Assembly: GCA_015680685.1 (NCBI GenBank)
Contig: MNCI01015499.1
Span: forward strand, 569,503 to 633,502
Reading direction: 5' to 3'
Source of the DNA: Gnetum montanum
Taxonomy: Eukaryota > Streptophyta > Gnetopsida > Gnetales > Gnetaceae
Length of the DNA: 64,000 bases
Both the position numbers and the translations under genes were made by a program. How positions within the stretch are numbered: the first letter of the stretch is position 1; the number at the start of each line of letters is the position of its first letter. Positions 45,541 through 56,422 of the stretch are shown piece after piece. The notes under the pieces are model-generated. The model was not told where the DNA came from, did no database searches, and saw only the letters and a program-made list of their open reading frames with translations.

Positions 45541-48331
45541 GAGTGTCAGGCTAGCTAGGCATCTTGATGACATAGGAAATTGGTTTATTCTGTGTTTGCA
45601 AAGTGGAGGACTGGTGGTCATCAGGATGTTCAGGTGTCCTAACAACATATGGAGTTAGCCTAGCTGGAGGTTGTACCTCCGCAGTTGCGACCGTAGGTGA
45701 TACTCGAACTACGTAGGGAGTGGGCCGAATAGGAGGTGTTTGTGTGTTTGCGGTAGTAGTGGTGGGAGGTACACGTACCACATATGGTTTTTCACGTGGT
45801 GGTATAATAGAAGTTTCTACAACGGGGGCTATTCGGATGACATAAGGTTTCTGTGGGGAGTATGATGGTTGAGACACAGATGTTTGTATAGTGGGAGGAA
45901 TATACACTACAAATAGTTTCTTAGGCATTTGCTGCTCGTGATCGGAATGGATGGTGTTAACCTTAGGTGTTTCCAGTTCGTTATCGAAGTAGATGGTGTT
46001 AATCACATACGGTGCTTCTTTAGTATATAGAGGATCTTTATATACGCCCATGGCCTGGTTTTGTGGTTGGACCGGGTTGGCTTCATCAAAAGTGATTTGA
46101 CCTCCGTCGATCATCCATTGGATGTCTTCTTTTAAGGTGAAAAAATAGTTGGTGCCATGCCCATTACGTTGATGGTAAGCACAAAAATGGTCCATTCTAA
46201 AGCCCTTTGGAACTAGGGGCTCATCTGGCGTTGCCAGGCTTGGGTCTTGCACCAATTGACAGAACCGATCATGTCTTTGGATCGCTGTGGGGGACAACTA
46301 TTTATGTTTCATTAGTCCGGCCTTCAAGAGTTGGTCGAATAACTACGATGGTTTGATGGGCAACGGCGTATATTGAAAGGGGTCCTTCCTTTCAAAGTTT
46401 CTCGTACGACCCGGTGTAGGGTTTTGTGATGCAGATGATTCTGGTGCAGTCGCAGGAGCGGGTTTGGCATAATTAGCAGGGGTAGCAGGCGGTTTACTTT
46501 GTTATCCTGCATTCTCTTGTTATGTTTCTGCTACTGCTGCTATAGTTGTTTTAGCCTTTTCTTTATCTTTCTTATTATGTTGGTTTCTAAAAGCTGAGTA
46601 TGCAGGGTCATGGCTGTTTTGGGCTGCCTCCTCTATGTTCTTGATCTATACAAACACTTGACTAAGAGTGCGTTCATTGAGATAATATAGTTTGGACTTG
46701 AAAAAATCGTTGACAGCCCCTTTTAGGATGGTGAGGAGATACGTCTCCAGGATTGGCTCGTGGAGCTCACTGAGAGCAGCACTCCACCGTTGGATGAATT
46801 TTTGGACAGGTTCAAGAGGTGCTTGATTAACCTGTATGAGGTTGTCAAGTGTTGCTTAAGGCTTCAAGTTATACTTGAACCTAGTAATGAATTGGTGTAA
46901 CAAATCTTCTAGAGAAGATATTGAGTTCCGTGGCAAGGCCCGATACCAATCAAGTGCTCTCCCTATGAGGGACATGGGGAACACTCGCAGGATGGCATGC
47001 GGCCATGCCTGTAGTAGCGCGCATTCTAGTCTAAACGTTATAAGGTCAGCATTGGGGTCTATCTCCCCATTGTACTTAGTCAGCGTGGGTAAGGAAACAC
47101 CCTTAGGTAGTGTTAGAGGCAGAACCAAAGAGCTGATAGGGTCATTGTGATAAAAGTCCACTACCTTGAGCTCTCCATCGGTGGCTTTCTTGAGGCGTTT
47201 GACCTCATCAGTTAGCTCCTGCATTAGCTTTTTAGCATTAGCCCAGTCTTGGGCACTAGGTGAGATAGTAGGTTGAGGGTGTTGTATAGTATACAGGTTA
47301 GATTGTTGGATAGTGGGTTGGAAGGAAGAAAGTTGTGTGTTTGGAGGCTGCGTTTGCGGAACATTTGTAGTGGGTGGTACTAGGGGTGGCACATTGTAGG
47401 CAAGGGGTTGCTATTGTTGTTATGGTTGTCCTTGAGGGATGTTAGCTAGTAAAACTGTGTGAGGCAGTATGTTATAGTGAGGGAGTTAATGCGGTTAAGC
47501 ACCAATCGCTGCCCATTGCCCAGTCACGCTTTGTGTAGGGGCACTCTGAACTTGTTGAGTTACGGTTGTAAAGGATGTCCCTTGGGTTTGGATCCGTGGT
47601 ATATAATGAGCGGACGTAGAAGCCGGTATGACATGCGGCATCCCGATCACTCGGGGCAAGAAATTTGCTCCTACATTATTTTTAGGAGGTTGTATTTGCG
47701 AGAATGGGGATACTGTTGCAACGAGGGGAATAGCAAGGGGAAGTGTGTTGAGTTGCGGATCGGTTATAGGAGGAATATGGATAAGGGTGGATGATTCCTG
47801 TTAAGGTATCTATGCTTGGGTGAATTTAAATGGTTGGAGGAACATAGCTTCCCCTATGGCTGGATGAAACAATGGGTTTGCATAGGTTTGTGGACTAAGA
47901 GTATGGTACGAATCTTTGTGCTCAGACTGAGCTGCAAAGTCATCCTCCTCTTCCAATTGAGGATTTACCACAGGCTGGTCTAGAGACTGACTCCTTTGTA
48001 GGAAGAGTTGTGAGATGAGCTTAAAGTAATGCTCTAGGAGAGGGATAATATCATACGGGGATGGGATGAACTCATGTCCTCCCCTATGAAAGAGTTCGTA
48101 TTGTCTCTTAACCTCCATTTCAGTTTGATCCACGGTAAGGCTGGCTTGTATTTTTACGCATATGAAATTGTATTGCTCCTAAGTTATAATGTTAAATGAT
48201 GGATTCTTCCCTTGCAATTTGAGAGACCGACGAGGTCGTACTGTGGGTTGTACTACAGGTTGTTGAATGGACATGGGACCTACGATATCTGTGATAGGCT
48301 TGGTTGAAGCATTGGGGTTCGCAGTGTTCAT
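45541..48331 (-). pseudogene. Element I gag with PYVV linker
   Basis: The ATG is at 48331-48329 (MNTANPNAST-like start). The gag domain (LPTLTKYNGEIDPNADLITF; RALDWYRALPRNSISSLEDL) is in the open stretch 47392-46856. The knuckle CAYHQRNGHGTNYF at about 46190-46150 has lost its last cysteine to phenylalanine. PYVV repeats lie at 45910-45560. Stops and frameshifts are scattered. Confidence 0.82.
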
Positions 48332-48830
48332 GATGAACGGTTGTGAATACAACACGGTGGAAGGTATATGAAACCAGTATACTTAGTACAACGTACACGT
48401 ACGTTCGCTACGTACAACGTATAGACTGGATCTCAGTGTATAGGCTTCAACAACCAGCATATAGTGACAGAGTACAGATATATGTTAAAACTTGTAGGCA
48501 GAGTAGTGTACAGGTCTACTAAGCAGCGTAGACAGAGCCTATAGCATACAGCGTAGACTGGGCAGCGTGTAGATAGAGTTTACGGTGTAGAGTGTATAGG
48601 TAGGCCAAGCAGCGTAGATAGAGTTTACAGCGTACAGCGTAGACTGGGCAGCGTGTAGATAGAGTCTACGGTGTATAATGTACAGGTAGGCCAAGCAGTG
48701 TAGATAGATTCTATAGCGTACAGTGTAGAGGTCTGCTGAATAGAGTAGACAGAGTCTACAATGTACAACATAGATTGGGTAGCATGTAGACAGAGTTTAT
48801 GGCATACAGCGTACAAGTAGGCCGAGCAAC
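48332..48830 (-). other. Element I 5' leader with ~86-bp repeats
   Basis: Dense GCGTAGA/CTACGC words; an 86-bp unit starting at gcgtagactgggcag is repeated (48551 and 48637), with a decayed third copy near 48768. The LTR and primer-binding site that should follow are absent: at about 48831 the sequence enters the U3 start of another LTR. Confidence 0.7.
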
Positions 48831-49022
48831 TCTGAAGTTGCCATGTTTGATACCAGATGTCATCGTGGTTGTCTGCGGGTCCCAGGGAACTGCTCCTTAT
48901 TGAGTTTGACTCTGTTTGAAGCTGTCTGTGGGGCCCTCAATCTTTAGTCATGCTGGGGAGCATCATGAATTAGCTCGATTCTTGTTGGAGAAGTACTAAG
49001 CTTAGAATTTTGTGGTGTTTCA
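48831..49022 (-). mobile_element. LTR remnant (192 bp of U3 start) shared between elements III and I
   Basis: On the minus strand it starts TGAAACACCACAAAATTC at 49022 and matches the first ~190 bp of the element I LTR (16235-16045). The match stops at about 48831, and the element I leader follows. About 1350 bp of LTR, with TATA box, R, U5 and PBS, is missing. Confidence 0.8.
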
Positions 49023-49040
49023 TTGGCCCCTCTTTGTTGA
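49023..49040 (-). other. Polypurine tract of element III
   Basis: Minus-strand tcaacaaagaggggccaa directly before the LTR start; identical layout to elements I and II. Confidence 0.8.
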
Positions 49041-50464
49041 CACTTGGAGGAATCGACCCGAGAAGTGTCGACAAAGAAGTGCAAAACACCATAAGCAACT
49101 TGATAGAGACATTGTCCTTTGCCATCTGGCTAGACATCATCGTACCATGTTCGATAGTACATAGGATTGGGGAAATGAAATTTTTATTTGAAAGGGAAAT
49201 GGGAATTGTAGGGATTGGTAACCAATCAAGGGCTTGTGTGTGGTGAAGAGGATGTCCGGGTATTTGTGCAGGTCATGCTTATCTTCGTAAATAGCTATTG
49301 TCTAGCTATTTTTTTAGTGGATTTGGGATCAAAACATGATGTGTACGTCCTTTGGTAGTACAAGACTCTCGCTTGGTGTTTAAGAGAACTTGTTGGTATG
49401 ACCAAAGCCACGTGATGATGTGTTGCGTTCTTTGGAGGAACAAGGCCTTTGTTTAATGTTTAGAGAGGACCTGTTGGTGAAGAGCCAAAGCCATGCAACG
49501 AGATGTTACTTGATTGTTTGAGACATGAGTGTTTGCTTTCAAGGCAATTGCCTTCCTATAAAGGACTTATGTGGGAAGGGACCCCCCCCCCCTTTTTTCT
49601 TGGTGCATGCTCAGATGCCATGTTGTGGGTTGCAACTGCTTAAGAGTGGTGTAGTGTGCGACAGTGTGTTAAATGTTTTAGGCTACACTGGATGTGTCTG
49701 GGATGCAACTAAGTGGAAGATGTTGAGGGATAGGCAGGATATGTAATGGGAGATGTACTAGTGAATGCCTTGATTAGTCTTGTCACGTGTGTTATGAACA
49801 ATGTCTTACCTTGCTGCTGTGATGAAGTGCATTCTTCTACGAACACCTCGGTGTGTCATCCTACAAAGACAACTCCGAGAAGACAAGAAAACCATGAGTG
49901 AGTAAGAAAGCTTAGACTTGAATAGCTACTGATGAAATTAAGGCAATAGATGAAATTTCAGGCACTGTATATGAATAGCAGCAATGTTGTCAGGATCGGC
50001 TGATGGCGAGCGATGCAGCGGCTCTGATGAAGTTCGAATGTGGCCACTGATCAGGAGGCTAGAGATGAAATTGCTAGTTTATAGTTGTAGAAGACCATTG
50101 TGGGTTAGTTTTATGTCATGACCTGTTGGACATTGCCTGTTTAGGGTCGTGGCAGACGGTAAATTGCTAGTTTCTAGTCTTGGCGGACCATGAAGAGGCA
50201 AACTAGTTTATAGTCTTAGCGGACTCTAGTGAATGCGACTGTGGAAGTTTACTATCATACCGGACAGGTGCTAGTTTATTTTCATTGCAGACATTCTGTG
50301 GTATCAGTTTATTGTCATGATGCCAGGACGAGCTGTGGTATCAGTTTACCGTCATGATGCCAGGACGAGCTGTGGTATCAGTTTACCGTCATGATGCTAG
50401 GATGAGCTATGGTATCAGTTTACCGTCATGATCTCAGGACGATGGCGCGTACCTAAGTCCATGC
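49041..50464 (-). other. Element III 3' noncoding region with hairpin-AAACT array (50073-50441)
   Basis: No gene. Homologous to 16254-17672. The array holds regular ~37-bp units (tgtggtatcagtttaccgtc then atgatgccaggacgagc), better preserved here than in element I. Confidence 0.65.
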
Positions 50465-51560
50465 TTAAACATGAAATGATTTCAAGAATAAGTGATTGGT
50501 CAGATTTGGAAGGTCATTCCCTTCCATGTCAGCTAATTTGAATGCTCCGTTGTTGTACGCTTTGGTGACCAAGTAGGGCCCTTCCCAGTTGGCTGAGAAT
50601 TTGTCTGGGTGTTCCCGAACGGATTTGAGCACAAGGTTGCCTTCCTTGATAGGGCGTTGTCTTTGTCATTTTTGATACCATTCAATCTGATCGAGTGCAC
50701 CTATACGTTCCTCCTCCACCGAGTCCAAGTCAATAATGCGTAGGTCATTGTTTTGCCCTTCGTCGAGGAGTCCGAAAAGTGTGATCCTTAAGGATGGTAC
50801 CTGTAATTCCAAGGGTAAAACAGTTTCTGAACCATAAACAAGACTATATGGCGTTTTACCTGTGGAAGTTCGATGCATAGTACGATAAGCCCACAGCGCG
50901 TATACTAGCTATTCATGCCATCTTTTCTTGCTTTGGGTAAACATCTTTTTAAGTACTATAATGATGGTTTTATTTGTGGCCTCAGCTTGCCCATTGCTCT
51001 GAGGGTAATAAGGGGATGAAAATGAGTGTTTGATCCCTAGGCTTTCATAGAAAGTTCTAGTTCTGGCATTGCTAAATTGTGGCCCGTTATCAGTGATGAT
51101 GGTCATGGGGATGCCAAAACAGGTCATAATGTTTTCAAGGATGAAGTTGCATATGTGTTTAGATGTCATTTTTCTAAGGGGAACAACTTCTACCCACTTC
51201 GTGAAATACTCTGTCGCGATTATGATGAAGCTATGCCCTGCAGAAGATGAGGGTGTTATTGGTCCGATAAGGTCCAACCCCCACTTTTGAAAGGGCCAGG
51301 TGATTTGTGCTGTATGCAACTCATTTGGTGGAACATGTATCAGGTTACTATGTTTTTAACAGATACTGCACGTTTTATCCTTGGAGAGATAGTCATACTC
51401 CATGTGTGGCCAATAATAGCCTAGACATCTTATTTTCATTGCCATTGCTTTAGGTGCTATGTGTCCTCCGCATGGTCCATCATGTACTTGCTCGACGATG
51501 GTTTGGGCATCAGCGCTACTAATGCATGTTAGCAATATGCCTTTGTAGGATCAATGACAC
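50465..51560 (-). pseudogene. Element III integrase
   Basis: Minus-strand blocks: VHDGPCGGH (about 51488), WGLDLIGPITPSSSAGHSFI (from about 51290), TDNGPQF (about 51095) and SNGQAEATNK (about 50985), so D, D and E are kept over a 136-codon open stretch 51319-50909. The segment around 50660 lacks about 15 codons that precede the GDLVLK block in the others. It ends TAA at 50467-50465. Confidence 0.86.
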
Positions 51561-51689
51561 AATGTGTTCCGTACGAGTGCATATTGTCGAGAATGTTTTC
51601 GTACTGCGTCCTTTTGTGCATTTGTTAAATTTTGCGGTGTTTCACTATGTAGAAGGTACTCTTTTATGTCGTCATGCCATTCTATCGTG

Positions 51690-52260
51690 TGTGTTGTACT
51701 AACGGATGCAATTGGTAATTCATCGAGAGTATCAGTTATGGGTTTAGCACAACTGATTATAGAGCTTGGCAACATATGGAACATATCAGGTGATATGTTT
51801 AGAGCTAGCATGGCAAGTGCGTCTGCAATGGTGTTATTGTTTCTCGAGACATGTTGCACATCCATGTTTTCAAATTGCTTTAGTAAATGTTTAGCTAAGT
51901 CACACTATGGTTGTAAATGTTGTGCTTTGCATGTATAAACGTTTGTGACTTGGTTTAAAACTAGTTGTGAGTCTCCCCTGACCACGAGTCATGTGATGTT
52001 GGAAGTTAATGCTGCCGTAAGACCCCTAAGGAGACCTTCGTATTTTGCTATGTTGTTGGTACAATGAAAGTTGAAGTGGTAAGCAAAGGATCAGATCTCC
52101 CCATAGGGATAGGTGATGACGGAAGCAGCACTTCCCCCTCGAGAGGTGGATGCTCCATCAAAGTTCAAAATGGCTTCGTACCCATCGGGAACTATGTCTA
52201 TCATGCTCACATTTTCATCTGGAAACTCTGGCTCTATTGTTGCTTGATCATGTGTTGGTG
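51690..52260 (-). pseudogene. Element III second (archaeal-type) RNase H
   Basis: Minus-strand blocks LNFDGASTSRGGSAASVITY, CTNNIAKYEGLLRGL, VRGDSQLVLNQV and SRNNNTIADALAML. The D, E, D, D positions are present except that the RNDNT block reads RNNNT. The domain places the element in the Tat lineage. Confidence 0.85.
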
Positions 52261-53940
52261 ATGTAGTCAGTTGGTTCACTATAGCTTGACCCTTGATTGA
52301 TGACTGTTCTACGTAATGTAGGTCGAATTCAGCTATTATGGCTTTCCAACACGCTATTTTTCTTAACTCGTAAATGTTACCGGTGATGGCTCTGAGCACA
52401 TTATCTTTGTAGATTATGTTGGCTTGGTGATGGAAGAGGTAATGTCACCATTTCTTTAGGGAAAAGACAAGGGCTAAACATGACCTCTCTACCTCATTGT
52501 ACCTCTTTTCATGGGCCACTAATGCATGGCTCAAATACTAAATAGGGACTTCAGTCCCATCGTCTCGTTTCTGGCAGAGCATAGAAGCGATGGACGAATC
52601 CGACGTGGCAAGATAGATGTAGAAGGGTTTGTTGTTCTATAGAGGGTACACTATTGGTAACTAAGCCAGTGTTGTCTTAATGTGGTCAAAAGCTTCTTGG
52701 CATTGTGGAGTCCATTCAATATGGACATTCTTTCGTAGCAAATGATTCATGGGCTTCAACTTGTCCCTCAATTTTTCTATGAAGCGTTTGATGAACTGTA
52801 ATCTACCTTGTAGACCCTGAAGTTTGGTAATATTGCTTGGTGGTTTTAAATTGATAACACTTTAACTTTATCTGGGTCCACGCGTATTCCTGTTTCTGAC
52901 ACTACGAAGCCTAGCATCTTGCCCGTTTTTACTCCGAAAACACATTTCTTTGGATTGAGCCTAAGTTCATATTTTAAGCAACGTTTTAGGATCAAATCTG
53001 AATCTTGGATGTGTTGTTCTGGTGTTTTCGATTTAATTATGATATTATCTACATAATCATTGAGCGAATGTAACATGTAATCGCTAAAAATAAATGTCAT
53101 TGCCCTTTGATTTGTGGCCCCAGTGTTCTTGAGACCGAATGGAATCATCATGTAACAGAAGGTATCCCATGGTGTCATAAAGGTAGTCCGAAGCTGATGC
53201 TCCGGGTTAATGCGTATTTGGTTATATCCTGAGAAGCCATCCATAAAAGATAGCAAGGCGTGCCCAGTGGTTGAGTCAACAAGTTGATCGATGCTGGGTA
53301 GGGGGAAATCATCTTTTATGGTTGCAACATTGAGATCCCGAAAGTCAATGCATAGGCGAATGCTTTCGTTCTTCTTCGGGACAATGACCATGTTGGATAC
53401 CCAATCAGCGTAGTCTACAGCCCGAATGAAACCTGCCTGATAGAGTTTGGCGATCTCATTGTGAACTGCCAATGCTACTTCAGGCTTAACCTTTTGTGCT
53501 TTTTGTTTCACTGGCCTTAACTTTGGATCGAGTATAATATTGTGCTGGAAGATTTGAGGATCTAACCCATTCATGTCAGTGTAAGACCAAGTGAATGCTT
53601 TTATGTTGTCTTGAAGCACATCTTCTATGTCTTTGGCCAGTTAAGGCCGCAATAGTGTACTCAATTTTAATATCTTGATTTCACCATCAGGCATAGCGAT
53701 GGGGGTTTAAGTTAATAGGTCTTCAGTGATGCCATCAGCTTCTATGTTGAGGGACTTTGTCATACCTTTGTAGCTGTTTAGCGTTTGTTGTGTTGAGGCT
53801 ATGACTGTGTCGTCCGTTGATAGACCTAAGTTGATGGAATTTATGTCGATTTCTCTTGTGATCTTTCCATATGGTCCATCGATGGTCAATGGTGTGGATA
53901 AATCCTGATAATCCATCGGGCTTGCTCTTGCCAATAAACA
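52261..53940 (-). pseudogene. Element III reverse transcriptase and RNase H
   Basis: A 257-codon open stretch (53619-52846) holds most of RT: ESIRLCIDFRDLNVATIKDD, LLSFMDGFSGYNQIRINPEH, FGLKNTGATNQRAMTFIFSD, YVDNIIIKSK (the catalytic YVDD reads YVDN, so this copy is inactive) and ELRLNPKKCVFGVKTGKMLG. RNase H follows with FYIYLATSDSSIASMLC and ERSCLALVFSLKKW. The pre-RT segment begins near 53934 after ggcaagagcaag, where element II has ggcaggaacaag. Confidence 0.87.
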
Positions 53941-54011
53941 GAGGGCGGAGTGAGCTAGTAGGTGTTGTTACGCATTCCTTGGCAACAAAAATCATGTGTA
54001 CATGTACGGTG

Positions 54012-54125
54012 GTGGTTTATCATCGTATCGGGACGCATGGCAGTTTAAGGCCCTACTAGGCCGAATGGGGCAGTTTAAGGCCTTACCGGGCCGAATGTGG
54101 TAGTTTAAGACCTTATCAGGCCGAA
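54012..54125 (-). repeat. Hairpin-AAACT array between RT and antisense-gene promoter (element III)
   Basis: Four units, the same as 20487-20603; GGCC/GGCC stems before TTAAACT on the minus strand. Confidence 0.75.
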
Positions 54126-54382
54126 CCTGTGATTTGATGACGCCTAGTTGCTGCATGATCTGTATCGAAGAGTTTGCGCCAAAATGTTCAGCGCAGGCAA
54201 CCGAAATTGGCTTACTAGGGGATATGGTATGTGGTAGTGTTCATTATCTCATTATTTTGTTTTGCATATTCCTCGTACTTTATACTTTGAATAATTTTTA
54301 ACTAAAATTAATAAAATATTAATAAAAATAATCAAAGGCGGCGGCGGCGGTGGCGGCGGTGGTGGCAGAGTCAACTTGACGC

Positions 54383-54390
54383 TATATATA
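54383..54390 (+). promoter_or_regulatory. TATA box of the antisense gene, element III copy
   Basis: TATATATA, 292 bp to the A of the ATG at 54682-54684, downstream of a GGC/GGT tract (54336-54366). Confidence 0.65.
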
Positions 54391-54448
54391 GGGTGATGGG
54401 CGTGAGCGTGAACTTATCAGTTTCAAAGGCAACGTGAACCTAAGTTGC

Positions 54449-54604
54449 AGCGTAAGCGTAGAGCAACAAACCCCAGCGTGAGCGTAGAGCAGCAAACCCT
54501 AGCATGAGCATAGAGCAGCAAACTCTAGCATGAGCATAGAGCAGCAAACCCCAGCATGAGCATAGAGCAGCAAACTCCAGCATGAGCGTAGAGCAACAAA
54601 CCCT
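54449..54604 (+). repeat. Six 26-bp tandem repeats in the antisense-gene leader (element III)
   Basis: Six head-to-tail units, collinear with 20914-21069; most differences are CG to CA/TG. Confidence 0.8.
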
Positions 54605-54862
54605 AGCATGCAGGATTCAGCTTGGCATGCAGATTCAAACCCCAGCGTAAACTTGTCAGTTTCAGCGTACAGGAAGCCAGAATGGGCAAGGGCAAGGAGG
54701 TAGAAGGCCAAGGGAGGAAGGGGCCCGACTTGACTTTTGTGGAGGAAAGTGAGGCCATGCTGTAGTGTTTGCCTAGGCCTAGGATTCTATCGTGGCCTGG
54801 ATCGGCACACAGGTAGGCTCTAATCTTACTTCAGTTAATTGTTTTCATTTGTACTTGTTATC

Positions 54863-55265
54863 TGGGCGTAGACAATTTTGGTTGCATACAGGGTCTTTAC
54901 GCTGAGCGTAGACAGGTTTGGCAGCATGTAGAGTCTGCATGCTGAGCGTAGAAAGTTTTAGCAGTGTGTAGAGTCTGCACGCTGAGCGTAGATGGTTTTC
55001 ACAGCGTACAAGATCTGTACGCTAAGCGTAAATGATTTTTCTGGCAACATGTACGTCGAGTGTAAACAGTTTTTTGGCAGTGTATACGTCGAGTGTAAAC
55101 AGTTTTTTGGCAGCATATACGCCGAGTGTAAACGGTTTTTTGGCAGTGTATACGCCGAGTGTAAATGGTTTTTTGTCAGCCTATACGTCGAGTGTAAATA
55201 GTTTTTTGGCAGCGTATACGCCAAGTGTAAATGGTTTCTTGGCAGCGTATACGCCGAGTGTAAAC
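54863..55265 (+). repeat. Dyad repeat array in intron 1 of the antisense gene (element III)
   Basis: About seven units of 33 bp (gagtgtaaacagttttttgg then cagcgtatacgcc) at 55046-55260, preceded by longer TACGCTGAGCGTA-type units. The 33-bp period keeps a reading frame open across the array, but this is a consequence of the period, not evidence of coding. Confidence 0.82.
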
Positions 55266-56273
55266 AGTTTTCAATTTTTTCAAAGTATTGGCATTCAACA
55301 TGGAATTTCGTTTATCTATTTCATTTTCATGTATAGCTGATTTACCATGGCATTCTGGTTATTTGCATGGATCCTGAGCCTTTTCTCTTAGTGGTTGAGC
55401 TGGTTGGGGTACTGCCATGGTTTGGGTCCCTTGATGCTGATGAACCTGCCCCTGATCTGACTATTGATAACAATGGGGTATGGTTCAGGGAAGGGGCCTG
55501 TGAGTTCCTTGCCTTCATCCTAGACAGATTCAAGGTAGTGATATGGTCACACCTAAGCGAACAAGTAGCGCGGAGCGTCCTCGAAGCAATGTTGCTAGGA
55601 TTCTCAAATGGTGTCATGGTTTTCATGGTGGACATTGACGAGGGACCTCTTGCGATTGAGGAAGGTCCCTCTAGAGGCCCCAGATCTACTCGTCCGTTAT
55701 TGTGCATGTGGGACTTATTGCCGCATGGGCCTCACTATCTCAATAACACCTTGTTTTTGGCTACGCGTGCGCATACATTATTTCAGAATCCTCTGAGCAC
55801 GGTGTACAGGGTAGAGAGGTAAGGTTGTTTAGTTTGCCGTTTCTATTTTTGTCGTTTAGTGTTTGCTCCTATTCTAACGACCGTTCTTTTGCAGGCCCCA
55901 AGTTGACAAAGATGCGATATGTGTCAATGATGACAAGCTTGCACTGGCTCACACCGCTTTAGAGACCTTCATGGTAGGTCCCACCCTCCGCAGGGCTGTA
56001 TTAGCTCAGACAAAAGGTGACATTGTTCATTTCCATAAGCGGTTTTCCAGGGTGTTTACACAATGCACGGCTCGAGGGTGGCTGCATGGCGATTGGTCAC
56101 ACAATGGACCGGTTTTCCCTCGTGATACTGACTTGGGTCCTAGCACCTCGAAGCCCACGACTAAAGGTAAGTGATGATATTTCCTTGACACCTTAGTCTT
56201 TTTGTTTAGCTGCAACATTGGTCATATTGGTGTTATGGTTTTAAATTGTGTTTACAGTTAATGTCCCCCCCCC

Positions 56274-56422
56274 NNNNNNNNNNNNNNNNNNNNNNNNNNN
56301 NNNNNNNNNNNNNNNNNNNNNNNNNNNNNNNNNNNNNNNNNNNNNNNNNNNNNNNNNNNNNNNNNNNNNNNNNNNNNNNNNNNNNNNNNNNNNNNNNNNN
56401 NNNNNNNNNNNNNNNNNNNNNN
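56274..56422. other. Assembly gap (149 N) in exon 4 of the antisense gene
   Basis: It starts right after a run of nine C. The homologous interval in element I (about 22704-23038) is about 335 bp, so the N run understates the missing length. Confidence 0.9.

Larger units (their letters stand above)
14672..48830 (-). mobile_element. Element I: Tat-lineage Ty3/gypsy retrotransposon, interrupted by element II
   Basis: On the minus strand the order is leader (48830-48332), gag (48331-45541), protease (to 44165), hairpin-AAACT array, antisense gene (plus strand, 21147-43575), array, RT-RNase H, archaeal RNase H, integrase (to 17673), array, polypurine tract and 3' LTR (16235-14672). Element II (23897-42022) sits inside exon 5 of the antisense gene. 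Two consecutive RNase H domains, the second archaeal-type, are the hallmark of the Tat/Ogre lineage. The 5' LTR has been lost at the junction with element III. RT carries a large deletion. Confidence 0.85.

Noticed and set aside
54499-54711. Minus-strand open frame over the leader repeats
   Set aside because: Shadow of the 26-bp leader repeats; no counterpart in element II.
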